From an uncultured Oscillospiraceae bacterium (GTDB taxonomy: Bacteria > Bacillota > Clostridia > Oscillospirales > Oscillospiraceae), in contig CAJUQN010000015.1 of assembly GCA_910588625.1 (NCBI GenBank), forward strand, positions 1 through 50,681: a stretch of DNA of 50,681 nt, read 5' to 3'. The translations under genes were made by a program, and so were the position numbers. The notes below the pieces were generated by a model that saw nothing but the letters and a program-made list of their open reading frames with translations, had not been told where the DNA came from and did not search any database. Shown here in pieces: positions 15,354 through 22,331 of the stretch. Each line of letters begins with the position of its first letter. The first letter of the stretch is position 1.

Positions 15354-15887
15354 TCAGCCGCTCAGCCTCGCCACCGCGTCAGTGAGAGGCACTCCCAGCG
15401 CCAGTGCGCCCGCCAGCGCCGCCAGGTGGTCGTACAGCCGGGGGCGCTCCCCCGCTGGCACCCGCACACGCATCAGCTCACCCCTGGTCAGGGCCTCAAA
15501 CTCCAGGCGCTCCCCCTTCAGCCGGACATTTTTGGCCGTCAGGTCCGCCTGGGATTTTCCGTCGGAATAGGCATACACCATCCCCGGCATGGCCCCGGCA
15601 AAGCGCCGCCCCTCCGGGTCGTCCAGCCCTACCACCGTGACGCAGGACCGCTTAGACAGCTCCCACCGGGCCGCGGCACAGCCGCTGAGGGTCTGTCTGG
15701 CGGGATGGTCGAAGTTCTCCACCACCACCGCCCGGCAGTTTCCCTCGTACAAAGCCGCCTGGCAGGGGGTCAGCTCCACTACCGGACCAGGCAGCAGCTT
15801 GCGCAGCAATCCGGCAGTGAGGGTCCCTCCCCTGCCCACCACAGCCACGGGAGCTTCTATTGTACCCTGTTTTTTAACCGTAGTCAT
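15354..15887 (-). CDS. Truncated Mur-ligase-like protein of unknown function
   Basis: A 177-residue protein in the place where murE/murF stand in related clusters. The second half has the layout of the end of a Mur ligase central domain: SQADLTAKNVRLKGERLEF, LMRVRVPAGERPRLYD, then HLAALAGALALGVPLTDAVA, recalling the family pattern of A-x-N, F-x-L and G-x-H-N-x-x-N-x-x-A-A-x-A-x-x-x-G. The P-loop (GTxGKT), the substrate-binding N-domain and the C-domain are absent, so ligase activity is very unlikely. Its ATG overlaps the end of the PBP gene by 14 bases, indicating translational coupling. It may be a vestige or a repurposed scaffold. Confidence 0.6.
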   Translation of the reverse strand: MTTVKKQGTIEAPVAVVGRGGTLTAGLLRKLLPGPVVELTPCQAALYEGNCRAVVVENFDHPARQTLSGCAAARWELSKRSCVTVVGLDDPEGRRFAGAMPGMVYAYSDGKSQADLTAKNVRLKGERLEFEALTRGELMRVRVPAGERPRLYDHLAALAGALALGVPLTDAVARLSG

Positions 15888-18291
15888 TGACTTTTCCTAC
15901 GAATCTCACGTCGATGACCGTACCGGGAGACACCATAGTCCCCACATCCACCGACTGGGTGACGGCGCTGTTGGTGGAATCAGTGTAGTCCACAACGCCC
16001 GCGGCCCGCATGAACAGGCCCTTGTCCTCCAGCGCCACCTTGGCCGCTGTGGGGGTCATGCCCTTCAAGTCCGGCACCTCCACCTGGGCCTCCGGGGCGT
16101 CGTCCCCCAGATACAGGATCACGTTGGAGCCCTTCGGGATGGACACGCCTGCGGCGGGGATTTGATGGGTGACGATGCTGCCCGTACCCACAGTGCGGCA
16201 CTCGAAGCCTGCGCTCTGGATGGCGGTTTTGGCCACGGTCAGCTCCTTGCCCACCACGTAGGGCATGGGGCTGTCCCCGCCGGCCAGCTCGTCACTGCTG
16301 TACTGCTTTTCAATGCCCATATAGTCCAGAATATTGCCGATCAGCGCCCCAGCCATAGGGGCGGCGATGTTGCCACCACTGATGTAGGTCCCGGCTGCGG
16401 TGACACTGGAACGGGGAGCAGAGCGCTTGGGAGTATCATATACCACCAGCACCAGCACCTGGGGGTTATCCGCCGGGGCAAAGCCCATAAAAGAGCACAT
16501 GACGTCGTCATTATTGGGGTCATCCTTGGTCCGGCGGTCCAGCATCTCCGAGGTTCCCGTCTTTCCGCCGATGCGGTAGCCACTGACGGTGGCGTTATGG
16601 CCGGAGTCGTTGGCGACCACGCTCTCCAGGATGCCCCGCATTTTTTCAGAGGTTGACTCGCTGATGACCTGGCGCACCTCCTGGGCCTCATGGTAGAACA
16701 CGTTGTTGCCGTCCTGGTCGGTGATGGACTGCACCAGATAGGGCTGGAGCAGGTGCCCTCCGTTGATGACTGCGGCGAAGGACATCATCATCTGGGTGGG
16801 CAGAATCTTGAAGCCTTGGCCAAAGGAGGATGTAGCCCGGTAGGTGGTGCCAATGAGGCTCTTGAACTGGTCCTCAGTCCAGAACTGCTTAACGCCCTCG
16901 CCGCCAATGTCGATGCCGGTCTTATCAAACAGGCCGTAGTCCTCGAAATACTTCCACATCAGGTCGCCGCCCAGGCGCTCGGCAATGGTCATCAGGGCCA
17001 CGTTGCAGGAGTTGCCCACCGCTTTGGTCAAGGTCTGGTCCCCGTGTCCGGTCTTTTTATGGCAGTTGATGGGCCTGCCGCCCTGCACCACCACCTTGGA
17101 GCCGTTGCACTGGAAATGGTCCTCCAGGGAGATGATTCCCTCCTCCAGACCGATGGACACGGTGATGGGCTTGAACACGGAACCGGGTTCATAGGCGTCG
17201 GTCAGGGTCCGATTATACCTCTGTTTTAGCTGGGCCTCCCCCAGCGCCTTATAATACTCGTCGCTGTCCTCGCCCTTTTCCGCCGCGACGGCGTCCAGCT
17301 CCCTCTGCAAATCCTCATTGATGATTTTATTATAATTGTTGGGGTCGAAGTCCGGCGTGCTGGCCATGGCCAGCACCGCCCCGGTCTGGGGGTTGATGGC
17401 CATGCCAAAAGCGCCCTTCTGCACATCATAGCTCTCGATGCCCTCCGCCAGGGTCTGCTCCAGCATGGCCTGGATGCGCTCGTCCATGGTCAGGTGGACA
17501 TCGTAGCCGTTCTGGGCGTCAAAGTACATCTCATAGCCGGAGATCATCTCCGCGCCCCAGCCGTTTTTGGAGGTCACCACCCGGCCCAACTCACCGGACA
17601 AGACGTCCTCATACCGGGCCTCGATGCCCTGAGCGCCCACCTTGCTGTCGCCGCTGTCCTTGGTCTGACTCATGAAGCCCAGGATGTGAGAGCCGATGGA
17701 GGAATAGGGGTAATACCGCTTGCTGTCCGGCGTCAAGTAGAGCAGACCGGAGATCTGATTCTCACTGGTAAACTTCCGGACCTTCTCAGCGTCCTCCTCC
17801 TCCAGCTCCCGGGCCAGCACCTCATAGGCCGAGGCGGTATATTCGATCCGGTCCCACAGCTTTTCCTCATCGTAGTCAAAGGTGTCCACCAGCCAATCCA
17901 CAATGAGCTTGCGCCGGTCGTAGAGGGCCTGCTTGTAGGCGGCCTCGTCCAGCTTGTCGGCCTCGTCCTTGTATTTTTCCTCGTCGATGGAGTCCAGCAC
18001 CCCCATGGGGGACAGGATCAGCTTATAGACTGTGGCGGACATGGCCATGGCTCTGCCCTCACTGTCATAGATGGTGCCCCGGTTGGCGGACACTGTGACG
18101 CTTTTGGTCTGCTGGTTGGCGGCCCGCTTCTCCCATTCGTCGTGCTCCACGATTTGGAGTTTATAGAGCTGGGCCACCAGGGGCAGGAACATCCCCACCC
18201 CCAGCACCACCAGCAGGAAGATGGTGCGCCGGAACAGGCTTCGGTTGTTTTTGCCGTCTGAGCGGCGGGGCTTGCGGTTGGAGTCTTGCAT
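15874..18291 (-). CDS. Class B penicillin-binding protein with PASTA domains (FtsI/SpoVD type)
   Basis: An 805-residue transpeptidase anchored by one transmembrane helix (about 22-42). The penicillin-binding domain has S371-x-x-K374 (GSVFKP), SCN at 428-430 and KTG at 577-579, the complete serine-transpeptidase triad. The N-terminal dimerisation region starts with RGTIYDSEGR. Two PASTA domains (about 663-729 and 731-800) close the protein, as in SpoVD and PBP2x. It works with FtsW in septal or spore-cortex peptidoglycan synthesis; with only one such gene here I cannot tell the vegetative from the sporulation role. The ribosome binding site is weak and a long hairpin precedes it. Confidence 0.95.
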   Translation of the reverse strand: MQDSNRKPRRSDGKNNRSLFRRTIFLLVVLGVGMFLPLVAQLYKLQIVEHDEWEKRAANQQTKSVTVSANRGTIYDSEGRAMAMSATVYKLILSPMGVLDSIDEEKYKDEADKLDEAAYKQALYDRRKLIVDWLVDTFDYDEEKLWDRIEYTASAYEVLARELEEEDAEKVRKFTSENQISGLLYLTPDSKRYYPYSSIGSHILGFMSQTKDSGDSKVGAQGIEARYEDVLSGELGRVVTSKNGWGAEMISGYEMYFDAQNGYDVHLTMDERIQAMLEQTLAEGIESYDVQKGAFGMAINPQTGAVLAMASTPDFDPNNYNKIINEDLQRELDAVAAEKGEDSDEYYKALGEAQLKQRYNRTLTDAYEPGSVFKPITVSIGLEEGIISLEDHFQCNGSKVVVQGGRPINCHKKTGHGDQTLTKAVGNSCNVALMTIAERLGGDLMWKYFEDYGLFDKTGIDIGGEGVKQFWTEDQFKSLIGTTYRATSSFGQGFKILPTQMMMSFAAVINGGHLLQPYLVQSITDQDGNNVFYHEAQEVRQVISESTSEKMRGILESVVANDSGHNATVSGYRIGGKTGTSEMLDRRTKDDPNNDDVMCSFMGFAPADNPQVLVLVVYDTPKRSAPRSSVTAAGTYISGGNIAAPMAGALIGNILDYMGIEKQYSSDELAGGDSPMPYVVGKELTVAKTAIQSAGFECRTVGTGSIVTHQIPAAGVSIPKGSNVILYLGDDAPEAQVEVPDLKGMTPTAAKVALEDKGLFMRAAGVVDYTDSTNSAVTQSVDVGTMVSPGTVIDVRFVGKVNDYG

Positions 18292-18332
18292 TGGCTTCGC
18301 TCCCGTTCCTTGGATTTCACAGGTGTTATGGG

Positions 18333-18373
18333 AGAGGGGCGCGGGGAACCCTGTGCGTTCCTCACGCCCCTCT
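18333..18373. promoter_or_regulatory. Long two-tier hairpin between ftsL-like gene and PBP gene
   Basis: AGAGGGGCG (18333-18341) pairs perfectly with CGCCCCTCT (18365-18373), and inside it GGAAC pairs with GTTCC. No T-tract follows on either strand, so it is not an ordinary terminator; it may be a leader structure or mRNA processing site. Confidence 0.5.
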
Positions 18374-18413
18374 TGTCTCTCTATGGATCAATGTATGTGG
18401 GGATACTCGTCCC

Positions 18414-18989
18414 TTATGACAACAGATCCTTCAAAAACATCTCCGCCTTCTGGAGCAGGCCGGACAGGCCCTCCCCCGCCCCCTCGTAATACACCACGCT
18501 GTCCCCGCCGGACAGGTCCAGATACACCGTCTGGCCCGCGCCAGGGCGGACCATGGCGCCGTTGGACAGAAACTGCTTTTCGATGGCCTCTAAGTCGAAC
18601 ACCAGCTCATATTTGGCCTGAAGGGTACGGTTTTCGTCCTGAAGGTCGGACAGCTGGGAACGCAGCTCCACGATATCGTTGTTGGCCACCGCCAGCTGGG
18701 CCGTACTGACCACCAGCAGCCAGGCGCAGGCCAGCACCGCGAACAGGCCTACGATGGTGAAGGGCGCCACGGCGCTCTGGGTCCGGACCTCAATGCTAGG
18801 CCGGACCGCCGGACGCCTGCGGGGACGTACCTGGGGACGGCGGCGGGGCTCCGGGCGGCGGACGGTGTTGCCCCGCACCTGCTCCCGGCGGGAGGGCGAG
18901 CGGGCAGGCTCCTGCTCAAACTCCGGCTGATAGGCCGCGCTGCCGTTGGTCCGGTATCTTCTTGTGTCACTCCTGCGTTCCCTCGCCAT
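18414..18989 (-). CDS. ftsL: FtsL-like cell division protein
   Basis: A 191-residue bitopic protein: a very basic, Arg/Pro-rich cytoplasmic N-terminus (to about residue 70), a transmembrane helix at about 76-96, then a coiled coil with leucine heptads (IVELRSQLSDLQDENRTL, about 106-125) and a short extracytoplasmic tail. This is the topology of FtsL/DivIC, which recruits and activates the septal synthase with FtsQ/DivIB. The position between rsmH and the PBP gene is the canonical ftsL place. Sequence conservation in the family is low, so the call rests on topology and synteny. AAGGAG precedes the ATG. Confidence 0.85.
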   Translation of the reverse strand: MARERRSDTRRYRTNGSAAYQPEFEQEPARSPSRREQVRGNTVRRPEPRRRPQVRPRRRPAVRPSIEVRTQSAVAPFTIVGLFAVLACAWLLVVSTAQLAVANNDIVELRSQLSDLQDENRTLQAKYELVFDLEAIEKQFLSNGAMVRPGAGQTVYLDLSGGDSVVYYEGAGEGLSGLLQKAEMFLKDLLS

Positions 18990-19046
18990 AGGGCATTCTC
19001 CTTCGCACTTGGTCCATGCCCCACAATGCTGTCCGCAGGGTCAGGG

Positions 19047-19979
19047 TTACAGCTTTTCCGCCACCCGCAGTTTGGCGCTACGGGAACGGGGGTTGGCGTT
19101 CAATTCTTCGTCATCCGCCACGATGGGACGCTTGCCGACGAGCTTCACCTTCGGCGTCTTGCCGCATACGCACACGGGAAAGTCCGGCGGGCAGGTACAG
19201 CCCTTTGCCCACTCGGCATAGGCGGTCTTGACCAGCCTGTCCTCCAGCGAGTGGAAGGAAATGACTGCCAAGCGTCCGCCCACGTTCAGCGTGTCCAACG
19301 CACCGCTCAGCAGCCGCTCCACCTCGCCCAGCTCGTCGTTCACCGCAATGCGGATGGCCTGAAAGGAACGCTTCGCAGGGTGCTGCTTTTCGCGCTTTGC
19401 CTTGCCCGGCATGGCATTTCGGATGAGCTCCGCCAGCTGACCTGTGGTCTCGATGGGCTTCTGCTCCCTGGCCCGCACGATGGCGGCGGCGATGGGGCCG
19501 GAATAGCGTTCCTCGCCGTACTGCCAAAGGATGCGCTTCAATTCCTCCTGGGTCCAGCCGTTCACCACGTCCCTGGCGGTTAGCGGGGCGGACTGGTCCA
19601 TGCGCATATCCAGCGGCGCGTCCTGCAGATATGAGAACCCGCGGCTCCCGTCGTCCAGCTGGGGAGATGACACGCCCAGGTCGAACAGCATCCCGTCCAC
19701 CCCGCTGACGCCTAGTGAGGCCAAGACTTCGGTCAAGTCCCCGAAGTTTCCCCGCACCAAGGTGACCTTATCCATGTAGCCCTCCAGTCGGGCCGGAGCG
19801 GCGTCCAGCGCCGCCTTGTCCCGGTCAATGGCAATGAGCCGCCCGGTGGTGAGCCGTTTGACGATCTCCAGCGAGTGGCCTGCCCGGCCCAAGGTACCGT
19901 CTAGATAGGTCCCGTTGGGACGAATATTCAACCCCTCCAGGCTCTGGTGCAAAAGCACCGGCTTGTGTGTATACTCCAT
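19047..19979 (-). CDS. rsmH: 16S rRNA (cytosine-1402-N4)-methyltransferase
   Basis: A 310-residue S-adenosylmethionine-dependent methyltransferase that modifies C1402 in the ribosomal P site. It has HKPVLLHQSLEGL at the N-terminus, DGTLGRAGHS (SAM motif I), DGMLFDLGVSSPQLDD (motif IV), RGFSY, and the C-terminal SFHSLEDRLVK and KRPIVADDEE, all typical of RsmH/MraW. The ATG follows the mraZ stop by one base (TGATATG), so the two are coupled. Length is standard. Confidence 0.98.
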   Translation of the reverse strand: MEYTHKPVLLHQSLEGLNIRPNGTYLDGTLGRAGHSLEIVKRLTTGRLIAIDRDKAALDAAPARLEGYMDKVTLVRGNFGDLTEVLASLGVSGVDGMLFDLGVSSPQLDDGSRGFSYLQDAPLDMRMDQSAPLTARDVVNGWTQEELKRILWQYGEERYSGPIAAAIVRAREQKPIETTGQLAELIRNAMPGKAKREKQHPAKRSFQAIRIAVNDELGEVERLLSGALDTLNVGGRLAVISFHSLEDRLVKTAYAEWAKGCTCPPDFPVCVCGKTPKVKLVGKRPIVADDEELNANPRSRSAKLRVAEKL

Positions 19980-19980
19980 A

Positions 19981-20397
19981 TCAGATCCCCAAGTTCTTCA
20001 TCAAGTTGGCGATGGTCTCGGGATTGAGCTGCTGCTGGGTCTTAGCCCTCCAGTTGTCCACGCTCCAGATCTGGGCCCGGTCGTTGTTTCCAGTGACCAC
20101 CACGTCCCGGTCGATCTTGGCGTAGTCCTTCAAATAGGACGGAATCTGAAACCGCCACTGCTTGTCCGCCTCACACAGCTGGGCAGAGGCAAAGAACAGG
20201 TCCATGGAGGAGGCATCGGTGGTGGACAGCTCAGACACGCGGGCCCGGAGCTTGTCCCAGGTCTCCATGGGATAGAGGGTCAGATTTTCCTTAACTCCCA
20301 CTGCCAGATAAAAGGTAGAACCCAGCTTGTCCCGAAGCTTGGCGGGCACAATCAGGCGACCGGCGTTGTCGATGCTGTGCTCGTAGGTGCCGGTCAT
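19981..20397 (-). CDS. mraZ: Transcriptional regulator MraZ
   Basis: A 138-residue protein with two tandem SpoVT/AbrB-like MraZ folds: GTYEHSIDNAGRLIVPAKLR in the first half and FFASAQLCEADKQWRFQIPS in the second. MraZ forms a ring that binds repeated GGAG/TGGG boxes upstream of its own gene and regulates the division cluster. Such boxes and a promoter are visible at 20403-20491, so autoregulation is likely. It is the first gene of the cluster. The ATG has GGAGGG upstream, and the length is normal. Confidence 0.97.
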   Translation of the reverse strand: MTGTYEHSIDNAGRLIVPAKLRDKLGSTFYLAVGVKENLTLYPMETWDKLRARVSELSTTDASSMDLFFASAQLCEADKQWRFQIPSYLKDYAKIDRDVVVTGNNDRAQIWSVDNWRAKTQQQLNPETIANLMKNLGI

Positions 20398-20402
20398 CCT
20401 GC

Positions 20403-20450
20403 TCCCTCCATTTCCCTCCGAAACTAAATAGATTTACTCCAATTCACTCC
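20403..20450 (-). promoter_or_regulatory. Probable MraZ-binding boxes upstream of mraZ
   Basis: On the minus strand the leader reads TGGAGTGAATTGGAGT, two GGAGT boxes 10 bp apart (20450-20436). Two further GGAGGG boxes (20419-20403) lie closer to the ATG. Spaced direct repeats on the mraZ leader are the known operator layout of this regulator; use here is inferred. Confidence 0.6.
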
Positions 20451-20462
20451 ATTACGCTTTTC

Positions 20463-20491
20463 AGTATACCGTAGGCTCCCATAAAATGCAA
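20463..20491 (-). promoter_or_regulatory. Sigma-A promoter of the mraZ division cluster
   Basis: Minus strand: TTGCAT (20491-20486), 17-bp spacer, TATACT (20468-20463), about 65 bases before the mraZ ATG, with the GGAGT boxes immediately downstream of the predicted start. Confidence 0.75.
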
Positions 20492-20625
20492 GAACTTTTT
20501 TTCGTCAAATGTCTTCAGTTTCTGAAACAATCCGTCAAAATATATCGAACGGCCATTCGTTTTCGATTTTCGCTTTCCGCTTTTAATAACCATTATGTAC
20601 CCCTTTCAAATTGTCCCGACGACGC

Positions 20626-20660
20626 AAAAACCCTGCTGCGACAGCCCGCAGCAGGGTTTT
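20626..20660 (-). terminator. Terminator of the DivIVA-like gene operon
   Basis: CCCTGCTGC (20631-20639) and GCAGCAGGG (20648-20656) form a 9-bp stem extended by A-T pairs; the minus strand continues with TTTTTG. It lies after the gene at 20720-21244 and upstream of the mraZ promoter. Confidence 0.85.
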
Positions 20661-20719
20661 CTTTTCGATCCGCTTTATGCTCTTTTTGTCCAATTTTTAC
20701 TCGTTTTTCTGTTCGATTC

Positions 20720-21244
20720 CTATTCGTCCGCCTCAGCATCATACATCCGGCTCCCGCCAGAGGGGATGGAACGGTCACTCCCAGTACTCCCCATGCCGGA
20801 ACGGAATTGATTATGCACTTGGCGCATCTCCGCATGGGCTGAGGCCAGGGCATCCTCGGTGCGGCGAAGCAGATCCACACAGTATTCGTTGGTCTCTCGG
20901 CAGGTTTTTTTTGCCTCCTCGTCCGCATGAGCTAATATCTCCCGAGCTTTTTGCCGTGCCTGGTTCATCACAGGCAGCTCGCTCACCATTTGGTTGGCTT
21001 CGATCTCCGCCCGCTTTTTGATCTCCTCCGCCTCTCGCTTGGCGGCAGCCAGGTACTCGTTGCGGGCGTTCAGGATCTTACGGGCCTCCGCCAGGTCCAC
21101 CGGCAGCTGCTTCTTTGCGTCCTCGATGAGGTCCAGCGCCTTGTCCCGTTCAATCACGCACTTATCCCCACTGAAAGCGGCGTTCTTCGCCTCGTCGATC
21201 ATATCAAACAGCATATCCAACAGTTCATCCACGGCTGTCGCCAT
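20720..21244 (-). CDS. DivIVA/ATPase-like coiled-coil protein
   Basis: A 174-residue hydrophilic protein that is almost entirely helical and rich in Ala/Glu/Lys heptads (about residues 5-150), with a short Gly/Ser-rich tail ending in acidic residues. It resembles the ATPase/DivIVA-like proteins often found next to coaD in Clostridia, of unknown precise role, perhaps in membrane-associated scaffolding. No membrane segment or nucleotide motif is visible. It is co-directional with coaD (50-base gap) and closes that operon before a strong terminator. AAAGGAGAG precedes the ATG. Confidence 0.75.
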   Translation of the reverse strand: MATAVDELLDMLFDMIDEAKNAAFSGDKCVIERDKALDLIEDAKKQLPVDLAEARKILNARNEYLAAAKREAEEIKKRAEIEANQMVSELPVMNQARQKAREILAHADEEAKKTCRETNEYCVDLLRRTEDALASAHAEMRQVHNQFRSGMGSTGSDRSIPSGGSRMYDAEADE

Positions 21245-21293
21245 GCGTCATCTCTCCTTTTGTGTATGAAAGTCTATGTCTGGTGATCCAGCT

Positions 21294-21782
21294 CTATTTG
21301 TTATCTGCCATCTTGGCCCGTACTCGGTCAATGATCTGACGGGGCACAAAATCGGACAGGTCCGCCCCATACCGGGCCAGCTCCTTGACTACCGTGGAGC
21401 TGAGAAACGCATATTTGGGCCGGGTATACAGGAACACTGTGTCCAGCTTGGGATACAGCTTGGCATTGAGCATGGCCATCTGAATCTCCGACTCGTAATC
21501 GGATACCGCCCGAAGCCCCTTCACCAGTACCCTGGCCCGGTTCCGTTTAGCGTATTCCGCTACCAGCTCCTGGGAGCAATCCACCTTTACATTAGGGAGA
21601 TCCTCCGTCACCGCCTGGATGAGCTCCACTCGCTCCTGGGGTGAAAACAGCCCGGAGGGCTTGGCGGAATTTACGCTGACGCATACAATCAACTCGTCGA
21701 AAATAGCGGCGGCTCGTTTGATGATATCCAGATGTCCCAGGGTCACCGGATCGAAACTTCCAGGATAGATGGCGCGTCTCAT
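21294..21782 (-). CDS. coaD: Phosphopantetheine adenylyltransferase
   Basis: A 162-residue nucleotidyltransferase making dephospho-CoA from 4'-phosphopantetheine and ATP, the penultimate step of CoA synthesis. It begins AIYPGSFDPVTLGHLDII, containing the T/HxGH motif (TLGH), and has the ISSTVVKE-like motif as LSSTVVKELARYG. Length and motifs are standard. The ATG is preceded by AGGAGGGC and lies 3 bases after the rsmD stop, so rsmD-coaD form a tight pair. Confidence 0.97.
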   Translation of the reverse strand: MRRAIYPGSFDPVTLGHLDIIKRAAAIFDELIVCVSVNSAKPSGLFSPQERVELIQAVTEDLPNVKVDCSQELVAEYAKRNRARVLVKGLRAVSDYESEIQMAMLNAKLYPKLDTVFLYTRPKYAFLSSTVVKELARYGADLSDFVPRQIIDRVRAKMADNK

Positions 21783-21785
21783 GGG

Positions 21786-22331
21786 TCAGGCCCTCCTGCG
21801 GTATAGGGTAAATTTGATCTTGCCGTAGCGGTATTCCTTCCCCTTTTCGTAGGGGGCAGGAAGATCCGGTAAGGTGTGGTCTGCGGGACTTTCGCACACT
21901 ATTATACCATTTCCCACCACAATGTCAATCGTAGTGGTCAACTCCAGCGCCCGCTCCAGGTTTCCCGAGGCATAGGGCGGGTCTAAAAAGATGAGGCCGT
22001 ACTTCTCACGGCTCTTCGTGAGAAAGGCGGTAAAGTCTTTCCCATGGCAGGCGGAGCGGTCCTCAACGCCGCAGGTCTTTATGTTCCGCTGGACGATTTT
22101 CAGCGCCGCGGGGGCACTGTCCACAAAGTCGCAGAAAGCTGCCCCGCGGGACAAAGCCTCGATTCCCAGCTGGCCGGTGCCCGCGAACAGGTCCAGCACC
22201 CGCCGCCCCTCGATGTCGAATTGAATGGCGCTGAACAGCCCCTCCTTCACCCGTGCGGTGGTGGGACGGGTGTCCAATCCAGGCAGCTCCTCTAAGCGCC
22301 GCCCCTTGGCAAGACCGGTAATCACTCTCAT
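21786..22331 (-). CDS. rsmD: 16S rRNA (guanine-966-N2)-methyltransferase
   Basis: A 181-residue SAM-dependent methyltransferase acting on G966 of 16S rRNA in the assembled small subunit. It starts MRVITGLAKGRRL, has TRPTTARVKEGLFSA, the SAM motif I VLDLFAGTGQLGIEA, and the catalytic DPPY motif (FLDPPYASG). The start ATG overlaps the uvrC stop by 4 bases (ATGA), and it is followed immediately by coaD, the usual Gram-positive neighbour. Confidence 0.96.
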   Translation of the reverse strand: MRVITGLAKGRRLEELPGLDTRPTTARVKEGLFSAIQFDIEGRRVLDLFAGTGQLGIEALSRGAAFCDFVDSAPAALKIVQRNIKTCGVEDRSACHGKDFTAFLTKSREKYGLIFLDPPYASGNLERALELTTTIDIVVGNGIIVCESPADHTLPDLPAPYEKGKEYRYGKIKFTLYRRRA

